A stretch of 64,000 bases of DNA from Xenoacremonium recifei (Eukaryota > Ascomycota > Sordariomycetes > Hypocreales > Nectriaceae), in contig WOFQ01000003.1 in the NCBI GenBank assembly GCA_012184525.1, positions 1,178,001-1,242,000 of the forward strand. The letters run 5' to 3'. The notes beneath the pieces are model-generated. The model had not been told where the DNA came from and did not search any database. It saw only the letters and a program-made list of their open reading frames with translations. The translations under genes were made by a program, and so were the position numbers. Within the stretch, counting starts at the first letter, position 1. The number at the start of each line of letters is the position of its first letter. Shown in pieces: positions 56,626-64,000 of the stretch.

Positions 56626-57102
56626 GCGTGAGCTGCGTCGCTGCACCGGTGGGCTGTTTGATCTTCTCTTCCTGTCCTTACTATATATACGTGGAAAATT
56701 GGGCGACGGGCTGGTGGGCGAAGACCTATGGGTAATGAATGGGTTTGTGGTGGGATTGGGTTGGATTGAGGCACCAGATACGGTTGCTACGAAGAGAGGG
56801 AGTGTCTATACGAGGGGCGTTCTGGCGTTGGGAAGCCTATATGGCTTGTCTGATCGGGACAACGGTTTATATTGATATAATACGATAATACTTACGAGTG
56901 TGTCAATGTGCTGATGGATTTACTGGAGTCGCACTGTGGTGTGATGGTGGTGATGTAAGAGAGGAGTCACTTACCTATGGCCGAACTACTGCTTCAGCTG
57001 AACTCCCTTTTCGGTGTAACTTACCATCCCGGAGAGACTTGATACTCACCTTAGTGAACGCAGCGGCTGGAGTTTCCGGATATTGGCCATGTCACAATCC
57101 CA
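56626..57102. other. Intergenic between the glutaredoxin and F-box genes
   Basis: 3'UTR of the glutaredoxin gene followed by the promoter of the F-box gene. AT-rich around 56870-56900. Nothing else is recognised. Confidence 0.5.
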
Positions 57103-58089
57103 ATGGCATCGCCAGGTCCGGCTCCAACGGTCGTCACAGACGTCCTATACACCCCAGAACTGCTGGAGATGATCCTCCTCAACCTAGACATGGAGACACT
57201 GCTCGTCTCCGGCACGCGCATCAACAAGACCTGGGCCTCATGCATCCGCACCTCTCAGCCCCTCCAACGCCACCTCTTCTTCCGCGCAACACCACCACAC
57301 GCAGTCACACATCCAATTCCGAACCCGCTCCTCGTCAAGGCCTTCGGCGCCGCCTTCTTCAGCCTCGACACGACCTGCCTGCCCGCACGGCGCCACACGC
57401 CCGTCTTCCGCGGCGACGCCTTTCTGCGACTGCCCTTCTCGCCGGAGAAACTAGGGAAAGCTCATGGCCCGCTGGGTAGTCGCACCGGGCTCGCGGCTGA
57501 GGTGGCGGGCGGGAGAGTCGAGTGCTTTACGAGACGGGGCGCGAGCTGGCGCAGGATGCTGGTGTCGCAGCCGCCGCCGCGGGCGCTGAAGTGCGTGTGG
57601 TTGGACATGCAGCGGCGCGGCGGACGATGCGTGAGCTGGGCGCCGCTGCTACCAGTCTGCTCCCAGGACAAGAACAAGACCGATCCTTCTTCAGAGGGCG
57701 TCTGCATGGGCATGCTGTATGACCTCGTGCTGCAGCGCACGCTGAGCGGGCGGCGCTACGGCGTGTGGTTCAAGATGAACTGGGAGCGGCCGCGGAGCTG
57801 GTTCGTGAGCGAGGCGTCACGGCGGGTGGTCGAGGCGCTGATGGAGAAGGAGAAGGCCGGGGGGCAGCACCCGGAGCTGGTGGTGGAGTTCTATGGCAGG
57901 GCGCGGGACGGCGAGTGGCAGGTTGCGCCGTGGCGGCCGCGCGAGGTGCGCGAAGTGTATCGCAGCGAGGACTTTGAGAAAGTGACGACGAGAGGGAGAG
58001 TGCATAGGGTGATGGGCGAGGCGGGAGACTATGCGGTGCTGGATCTGCCGTCGTGCGTGACGTGGACTCGGCCGCCAAAGTATGCGTGA
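57103..58089 (+). CDS. F-box domain protein
   Basis: F-box proteins are the substrate-recruiting part of SCF ubiquitin ligases. The single-exon frame encodes 328 residues. Residues about 13-55 fit a fungal F-box (LYTPELLEMILLNLDMETLL.., then RINKTWASCI), which would bind Skp1. The rest has no recognised repeat or domain. It holds conserved-looking aromatic patches (CVWLDMQRR, YDLVLQRTLSGRRYGVWFKMNWERPRSW) of the type found in the C-terminal part of small fungal F-box proteins. The target is unknown. GC content is high, with long antisense open frames that I regard as shadows. Confidence 0.75.
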   Translation: MASPGPAPTVVTDVLYTPELLEMILLNLDMETLLVSGTRINKTWASCIRTSQPLQRHLFFRATPPHAVTHPIPNPLLVKAFGAAFFSLDTTCLPARRHTPVFRGDAFLRLPFSPEKLGKAHGPLGSRTGLAAEVAGGRVECFTRRGASWRRMLVSQPPPRALKCVWLDMQRRGGRCVSWAPLLPVCSQDKNKTDPSSEGVCMGMLYDLVLQRTLSGRRYGVWFKMNWERPRSWFVSEASRRVVEALMEKEKAGGQHPELVVEFYGRARDGEWQVAPWRPREVREVYRSEDFEKVTTRGRVHRVMGEAGDYAVLDLPSCVTWTRPPKYA

Positions 58090-58557
58090 GGGTACGGAGT
58101 ATGTATATGTTTGTTCAAGGCAGGTAGGTACTCACCCCAGGCAAGGTTTCTCGATGTCAGATAGATACCGCTGCCGCAGTGCAGATTGCTAGACACGGCA
58201 AGTACTGATAAACGGGCGGCGCTGATTCGCGGACGGGTTGTGGCTCTGCCTCTTCCGGGACGGACGCGGGGCATGGCGGGCGTTTTGGGAGGGGAAGAGG
58301 AAGCCTCCTGTCCTGTCCAAGACGAAAGCCCAGCCCAGCCCGAACCACCCACCCACCTTATAATAAGGCGAGCCCGCGGCCCTCCATCACGAAAGTCGGG
58401 GCTGAACCGTCGTCGCTCTCCAACACAACCACCAGAATCTCTTGCGCCCATCGCGCAGACTCTCAACCACCACCACAACCGCCAGTCTTCGAGGCCTTTT
58501 CCCTCTATCCGTCAGGGACACACACTCGAATCTCCTTAAATAACCACCACCACCACC
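58090..58557. other. Promoter and leader of the 94-residue protein gene
   Basis: A TATA-like CCTTATAATAAGG lies at 58356-58368, about 190 bp upstream of the start codon. The leader is rich in CAA/CCA and ends in a CCA run directly at the ATG. Confidence 0.5.
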
Positions 58558-58842
58558 ATGGGCCGCCCCTCAGAGTCCTCCGACGCCGCGTCCACCTTCT
58601 CCGACGCAACCACCGTCTGCTCGCTCTCCAAAGACGCCACCTCCTACACCAAAGACACCACCTTCAAGACTACTACTACTACTACCCGACGCGGCGTGCG
58701 CCAGCGTGTGCGCGATGTCGTCGCCGACCTGGGCAGCCCGCCGACCGCGCGCAGCGATGCCGCCGCTGGCAAGCCCGTGCAGAACCACGTTGATGTTGGG
58801 CCGGGACTGGGCGCCGTGCTGATGACGACGACGTCGGTTTGA
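58558..58842 (+). CDS. Small Ser/Thr-rich protein of unknown function
   Basis: This is a 94-residue protein with the start codon in excellent context (caccATGG). It is Ser/Thr-rich in the first half, with a run of six Thr, then a basic amphipathic segment (RRGVRQRVRDVVADLG) and a low-complexity tail. No signal peptide, membrane segment or cysteine pattern is visible. The TATA-like element and the leader support a real transcript, but I recognise no family. Confidence 0.5.
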   Translation: MGRPSESSDAASTFSDATTVCSLSKDATSYTKDTTFKTTTTTTRRGVRQRVRDVVADLGSPPTARSDAAAGKPVQNHVDVGPGLGAVLMTTTSV

Positions 58843-59280
58843 GAGGGGGGGGTTGATATATTTGTGTTAGGCGTCGGGTGTTGCAACGACGAGGGCGAAG
58901 GAATTGATTGATGATTTAGGAATGCATGATTTTGGGACTTTTTGGGCTGGATTGGATCGGAAATCGCTGTGCTTCTGCTTGGATACTATACTTCTGGAGT
59001 CTCTATTTGATGCGAATGAAACCCCTGCTGTTGTTTCTGGCTACTAGAATGTTCTGGGTGTGAGTGACAGCCTCGTGATGACCTCATGCGCGCTCCACCG
59101 CATCGCTTCCCCAGACTCGTCCGTGACGCCAGATGAAAACCTCGAAACACGATAATTCAGGCGCCCAATCGCAATGTATTCACAAAATCCACCAAGAGCT
59201 ACGTTCCAGCACGGCTGGCATCATGCCGCATCACTATGACAAATCCCCCACGCCAGCCCATTGGACCATTTTTCTATGCC

Positions 59281-59298
59281 TCCACGGACTTCCGTGGA
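59281..59298. promoter_or_regulatory. Inverted repeat with CGG-N4-CCG core (candidate Zn2Cys6 operator)
   Basis: Two perfect 7-bp arms, TCCACGG and CCGTGGA, are separated by ACTT. The core CGG(N4)CCG is the class of site bound by dimeric Zn2Cys6 factors. It lies 16 bp upstream of the TATA box of the oxidoreductase gene. A Zn2Cys6 gene is the next gene downstream, on the other strand. Confidence 0.6.
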
Positions 59299-59314
59299 AT
59301 CGTCTCCAGAAACA

Positions 59315-59320
59315 TATAAA
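59315..59320 (+). promoter_or_regulatory. TATA box of the MDR oxidoreductase gene
   Basis: TATAAA within CATATAAAAGG, 106 bp upstream of the start codon at 59426. Confidence 0.65.
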
Positions 59321-59425
59321 AGGAGCTGACCACGCAGTCATCACAAGGAGATGAAGGGCTTCAGAGGCAGGAGTTGCGCATATAATACAGTCCTATAGTT
59401 ATTGAGTACCTCTTCACAACTCATA

Positions 59426-60602
59426 ATGACATCTCTCCCATCCACCCAAAAAGCCGTCGCCCAGCCTGGCTACCGCCAACCTCTCGTCAAAGTTACAACA
59501 CCTGTTCACCCCCCAGCACCAGGTGAGGTCGTCATACATGTGCGCTGGGCAGCATCGACTCCCTTAGACCTCCATCGCTCAGATGGCGGCCTGCTCATCA
59601 GCGAGTACCCCTTTCTCACTGGTAGCGGCGGCATCGCGGGTGAGGTCGTCCAGGTCGGTGACGGAGGCCATCTCAAGGGTTTACAGGTCGGGGACAGGGT
59701 CTTCGCCTTCGCTTTCCACGGCGGCCGCGAGGCCAACCACCAGGAATACATAACTGTGCCGGCGTACCTCGTCTCCAAAAAGCCCGAGGGCATGTCGGAC
59801 GAGGACGCCGTGACAGTGCCCGTCAACCTCATCACCGTCTTCCATAGCGTCACGCATGACCTAGAACTGGACCTACCGTGGCCATTACCAGACGGATGGA
59901 CACCTAAGGATGCTGACCTTCCAGTGCTCGTTTGGGGTGCAGCGAGCAGTGTTGGCATCTTCGCGCTGCAAGTGCTGCGGCACTGGCGATACACTAACGT
60001 GCTGGCCGTGGCGAGCGGGAAGCATCACGAGTATCTGCGCAGCATCGGCGTAACGGCTTGCTTTGACTACCGCAAGAGCGATGTTGTAGACAAAATCTTG
60101 GAGTACGTCAAGGACCAGCCGGAGCCGCAAGTGCCGTCGATACTAGACTGCATCGGGTCTGTGGAGGGCACGTTGAAGCCCTTGACCAAGATCGCCCAGC
60201 GTGGCAGCAAGGTTGCCGTCATGCTTCCAGTCATCATCCGGGATCCCACTGAGGGGCAGGAGCCCGAGTATGAGATGGATGTTTCCAAAGTCCTCGTGGG
60301 CGAGTGGGCGGATGGTGCTATCGTCCGCGGTGTGCGAACACACTTTTACCTCGATGTAAGTTGACCCCTTGGTCATCTATTTTCATACTCAGTCGTCTGA
60401 CTATTCACAGAACGAGCTTTTCAAGGAAAAGCTGCAATCTGAGATCGTGCCAGCGCTGCTCAGGGACAGCGTCATAGAACCAAACAGGTACCGAATCGTC
60501 GAGGGCGCAAATGCAGTTGAGAGAGCGCAGAATGCGCTGTCTCTGTTGCGCAACAAACAGGTGAGCGGTGAGAAGCTCATCTGGCGGGTTACAGAAGAAT
60601 AA
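59426..60602 (+). CDS. Medium-chain dehydrogenase/reductase (zinc-less, quinone/enoyl-reductase type)
   Basis: This is an NAD(P)H-dependent oxidoreductase of the MDR superfamily; the fungal CipB-like group is the nearest I can suggest. Exons 59426-60355 and 60411-60602 are split by a 55-nt intron (GTAAGT..CACAG) and encode 373 residues. The N-terminal GroES-like fold has PGEVVIHVRWAASTPLDLHRSDGG and GSGGIAGEVVQVGDGG. The Rossmann fold has VLVWGAASSVGIFALQVL (glycine motif about 171-177). The classic catalytic zinc ligands (Cys and GHE) are absent, which suggests a reductase of quinone, enone or enoyl substrates. The substrate is unknown. It is probably controlled by the inverted repeat upstream, and its 3' end abuts that of a Zn2Cys6 regulator. 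Confidence 0.88.
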
Positions 60603-60609
60603 CACCATC

Positions 60610-62277
60610 TCAACTGTAATTCTGCCTATACTGGTCTTTTAATGGGTTGAAATCAGGGGCGGCGGCGGCAGCGGTCTTCACATCAGCCACGCCTGTCATG
60701 AAATGCTCCATGGCTTCAGGACCGACTTGTCTAGATGTATGTTAGAGACTACGTATGTAATGTCGAGAGAATGTTTACTTACGCAGTGAGCATGAGCTTC
60801 GTAAACTCGTCGACGTCCTCGGGACGTCCGTACATCCAGAATTCGTGGAATTGCATGTTGGTGACGAGGTACTGCGGCTTCTCGTGCCAGGCCCGGAAGA
60901 AGCTGTATGAGGAGTTGGCCTCCCAGAGATGCCGCGACGCTGTGAAGTGGTATGAGGGAGTGAAGACATCACAAGGGGCTACGGAACGTTAGCAAGGTGG
61001 GAGTTGACGCTGAAAGGGTGCTTGGGGAGCATACGTTCAAGAGACTTGAGCACGGCAGATAGACAGACGTAGGAGAAAGCCATCATGACGGTACGTCGTG
61101 TACTCTCAAGCAAGATCCAGCTCTGCATCTCATTAGCTTCGAAGTTCTCGCTGGAAAGGGATGGGAAGCAACTCACATCCCAGCTCTTAGGTGGACAATC
61201 CCTCGACGGCGGCCCAGACACACCCATCTCAGTAGCTATCTCACTCTCCAACGTATTCAACGCCTCCGTCCAACCAATCAACTGCGTGGCCTCCCTCTCC
61301 GCCGCGGCCCTCAACCCCAAATCCCCATCAAACACCCGAATCGTATCCAGAATCACCAGCGCCTGCACCCTCGCCAACTTCTCCAGCCGCGAACTCGCCC
61401 GCTCCCCCTCGCGATGCACATCGCGCGCCGCATCCGCCACCAGCCGGATCACCCAGCCGGTGTTCTGCTCCGTGCGCGCGGCGTACGCGGCGGCCGCGCT
61501 GAAGGCGTGCATGATGGCGGGCGGCACGTGTGAGCCGTACAGGCGCGGGTGGATGAAGGGCAGGGCGCGCGAGGTGGCGAAGCCGGCGTGCATGGTGCGG
61601 ATGTAGTCGACGATGCTGCCGATGCGTGTGCGCTTGTCGTGCACGTCGAGTGGGTTGAAGATCATGCAGTCGTCGGGGTCGTTGAGCAGCGCCACGTCGC
61701 GGATGGGCTGGCGGACCAGCGGCGCGGAGGGCACTGGCGGGATGTCCATCTTGCTGGTCCCGGGCATGTGGTCTGGTAGGCTGAGGTCCCAGAGCTCTGA
61801 GGTGCCGTTGGAGGAGCCTGAGAGCAGGTCCATGATGGAGAGGTCGAGGCCAGCGGTGTCGAGGCCGGCTGAGTCGAGTTGCAGCACGTCGGCGGCGAGA
61901 CGGCTGGAGGCGTTGCTAGTATCTGGCGTTGTGGTTGAGGAAGAGCTCGCCGTAGTGTTGCCGAAGCTCTCAATATCGAATCCCATGTCAAAGTCGGGCA
62001 CGTCGGCAACGCTCGCTGCCACGGGACTCTGGTTCTGGCTCTGGTGTTGTTGACCAGCCAAATTGACGCTCGAGGGTGCAGCTCCAGGCGGCGTCTTCTG
62101 GTACACGCACTCCAATCCCTTGGCCGCACAGCGCGTACACTTGGGCGCTCTCTTGTCGCACTTGCGCTTGCCCCGGACACAGGCGTTACAGCTCTTCTGT
62201 CGCGATGCCGCCACGCGGTCCATCTTCCGCAATGCGAGCGGGCTGAAGGAGTCCATGCTGATCAGCGGAGAAGTCAA
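60610..62277 (-). CDS. Zn2Cys6 (fungal binuclear cluster) transcription factor
   Basis: Four exons (62277-61177, 61122-61035, 60978-60783, 60730-60610) encode 501 residues, or 494 from the second Met. The DNA-binding cluster has the exact spacing C-x2-C-x6-C-x6-C-x2-C-x6-C at Cys30, 33, 40, 47, 50 and 57, with a basic loop (VRGKRKCDKRAPK). Residues 60-150 are Ser/Thr/Gln-rich. The rest is a helical middle region of the kind seen in small fungal regulators, with KSWD-SWILLESTRRTVMMAFSYVC across the first splice. That intron is 54 nt, in phase and stop-free, so a retained-intron isoform would stay in frame. Its stop codon lies 7 nt from the stop of the convergent oxidoreductase. An inverted repeat sits close to its start. 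Regulation of the neighbour is inferred. Confidence 0.88.
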
Positions 62278-63832
62278 TGAAGATGCGGAATCATGTGAGT
62301 GAAAGTCAAGCTCCTGCGATCAGGAGCTGGAACGGAAGCGGACTGGATATAAGGCAAGGTCTAAGGCGTCGTCGGAGACTTTTGCCTGGGCGGAGTTGTG
62401 CTAGCGCTGCTGCTGACGGTACGTACTCCGGGCTCTCCGTTGCGGCATGCTAGATGGCCCGTCGGCCGAAACAGCCTCCGCTCTGCCCACGTCGGCCGCC
62501 TCCATTCTCCGCAACTCCGCAAAGTCCGCCGTCCAAGTCCGCTGCTCTGCCTCCCTCCTCCGCCGTCTTCCTCTGGCGGCTCGGCGCCCGCGGTCCCCCT
62601 ACCCCGGATCCATGCCCCCCCGGGAGCTCCGTTGCCCGGCCCCGGCTTGGCTTTCAGCCTAGCAAGGCTACCTTATCTCACTGGACTTGCAAATTCCTCG
62701 TTCACGATTCGATGTGGTCCTGGGGATGATGTGCACTAACCCGTACTTCGCATTGCATCTACGATCAACTTCCACTCCGTAATCTTCAGCCCTAAGACAG
62801 TGCACCATCCATTAGTTCCGATCTGCTTCCGCCACTATTGCCCTTAACTATTATTACATGCATGTCACCAGACAATGGCAATGTGCACATCAATGTCAAA
62901 CACACAAAGCACACCATTCCCGTTCCTTCATTGTTTGCTGAAATGACGCATCGTTCCAGCGTCCAGAGTTCGATTAGTCACATGCCTCGTCATACCTCCT
63001 GATTCCGCCCCCGAGGTGGCCGTCGTCTCTTCCATAACGGCCCATTAATAGGTGCTTAACAAAGAGAAGATAATAGCCATAGTCTTGAGCCCTGCCGACC
63101 CGTTTCCTTTTATCCCGCGTTTCCCGCCTTTTAGCAAATGGGTATATACGTCCACAACCGCCGTCCCGCCCCCGTGCCTTGGTGCTTTTGGTCTTCTCCC
63201 TCCAGTCCCGAGACGTTGTAAATGCTGACAGAGCGCCGCGTAAAGGGCCCAACGACTGCAACGATGGGAACGAGTAGAATCAAACAAATACAATCAAATA
63301 AAACAAAGAAAACTGCAAGGTCGCCGTTCGCCTGCGATTTGTCCTGTACCTCCTCCGTGATTAAGAACATAAGACGGCCCAAAATGACCGACGAAAGGCT
63401 GGGGAGTGTGCCTTTGGTTCTCGGGGAGCCGCGGCTGTAAGTACCGCATATAAATAACACAAGTTCCGCTTTAATGGATAGTGCAATACTAGGTGTTGAT
63501 ATGGCCGTGGGTAAAACAGACACAACCATGCACAATGCTCGAAGCAAGATCAAAGGCTTCAGAAGAGGTTGATCATCCCGAGACTTGCCAGTGCCCGAGT
63601 CCTTCGTCATTACCGTCAAACCCACACTCAGGGTAACTGAGATTGTGCGCACAACGGTTTCAGTTCATCAAACAGCCGCTAGCCCTCAGTAACATTGCCC
63701 AGCCATGGACGAACAGAGTTACTGACGAGGAAATCGGCTTGCGGCGAAGCCAGTGCTTCGAATGATGCCGAATATGTCTCAGTAAGAGCCCCGGCGTCTC
63801 TAGAAGCCTCGGGTTGAATCATTTCGACCTCT
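62278..63832. other. Intergenic upstream of the Zn2Cys6 gene and downstream of the right-edge gene
   Basis: The first 400 bp are the Zn2Cys6 promoter, including two GTCGGCCG boxes at 62461-62468 and 62491-62498, exactly 30 bp apart. 62950-63832 is probably the 3'UTR of the right-edge gene. A 173-codon frame with hydrophobic stretches (63652-63131, minus) lies there but lacks convincing coding features. Confidence 0.5.
62309..62328. promoter_or_regulatory. Inverted repeat just upstream of the Zn2Cys6 gene
   Basis: Perfect 8-bp arms AGCTCCTG and CAGGAGCT flank a CGAT spacer, 32-51 bp upstream of the start codon. A TTATAT element lies farther upstream at about 62346-62352. The repeat is therefore near the likely transcription start or in the 5'UTR, where it could be an operator or an RNA hairpin. 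Confidence 0.5.
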
Positions 63833-64000
63833 CTAGTATCTCTCGGCCCTGTAGCCATTAACCCGTGGGGGGTTCTCATACTGGACACCTGTCATAGAAT
63901 CAGGTGGGTTGGGCATGGCATTATTCAATGACCGAATAGGCGGAAGTTCTGGTCGGTCCACGTTTTGGTATGGTTCTTGTGGATAAGGAACTGGATGGTG
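63833..64000 (-). CDS. C-terminal end of an unidentified gene (partial)
   Basis: The last 55 codons of a frame enter from the right edge and stop at 63833-63835. The residues are Pro/Asn/Tyr-rich (HHPVPYPQEPYQNVDRPELP, then ..NAMPNPPDSMTGVQYENPP, ending NGYRAERY). The composition is like the disordered tail of a fungal regulatory protein. I do not recognise the family. No splice signal is visible in this piece. Confidence 0.5.
   Translation of the reverse strand, partial: HHPVPYPQEPYQNVDRPELPPIRSLNNAMPNPPDSMTGVQYENPPRVNGYRAERY

Larger units (their letters stand above)
58843..59425. other. Intergenic upstream of the MDR oxidoreductase gene
   Basis: 3' flank of the 94-residue gene, then the oxidoreductase promoter with a strong inverted repeat and a TATA box. 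No other feature is seen. Confidence 0.55.

Noticed and set aside
63131..63652. 173-codon minus-strand frame with hydrophobic stretches
   Set aside because: It lies directly downstream of the stop of the right-edge gene on the same strand, most likely in its 3'UTR; no family resemblance or start context.
1..64000. tRNA, rRNA, CRISPR or intact transposon
   Set aside because: I looked for T-arm and A-box patterns, 5S-like sequence, regularly spaced repeats and reverse-transcriptase or transposase motifs by eye and found none; a covariance-model scan was not possible.

Overview
The window is nuclear DNA of a filamentous ascomycete (Pezizomycotina), most likely a Sordariomycete. The reasons are small introns (mostly 50-70 nt) with GTRNGT donors, CTRAC-like branch points and YAG acceptors; a Zn2Cys6 regulator; an Hsp30-type small heat-shock protein with the ascomycete acidic insert; and one-to-one housekeeping orthologues separated by short UTRs. 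I cannot name the species.

Layout. 0-6.3 kb: RAD51, an Hsp30-like chaperone and an RRM+YTH RNA-binding protein, all on the minus strand. 6.3-14.5 kb: a long stretch with no gene I can support. 14.5-24.1 kb: proteasome beta-6 (PRE7), divergent from the phosphatidylinositol 4-kinase STT4, which converges on a Mn-type cation diffusion facilitator. 24.1-30.4 kb: a second gene-poor stretch ending in a long pyrimidine-rich leader with a probable 5'UTR intron. 30.4-37.5 kb: a large disordered fungal protein, lumazine synthase (RIB4) and a MutL-family ATPase. 37.5-41.4 kb: AT-rich DNA with the remnant of a protease-like gene. 41.4-53.3 kb: a TRP-like membrane protein with an apparent frameshift, an RNA exonuclease (REX1 type), a Mis18-like centromere protein, a SET/MYND protein and the ER co-chaperone SIL1. 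54.5-62.3 kb: a small His-rich secreted protein, a membrane-anchored monothiol glutaredoxin, an F-box protein, a 94-residue protein, and an MDR oxidoreductase lying tail to tail with a Zn2Cys6 regulator. The C-terminus of one more gene enters from the right edge.

The genes are mostly unrelated housekeeping functions: DNA repair (RAD51, MutL), protein quality control (Hsp30, PRE7, SIL1), lipid signalling, metal transport, RNA decay and m6A reading, and centromere identity. The pair most likely to work together is the oxidoreductase and the Zn2Cys6 factor. They are adjacent and convergent with 7 nt between stop codons, and the oxidoreductase promoter has a perfect CGG-N4-CCG inverted repeat just upstream of its TATA box.

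All gene models were spliced by eye from reading frames and splice signals. Names rest on recognised motifs, not on database searches.
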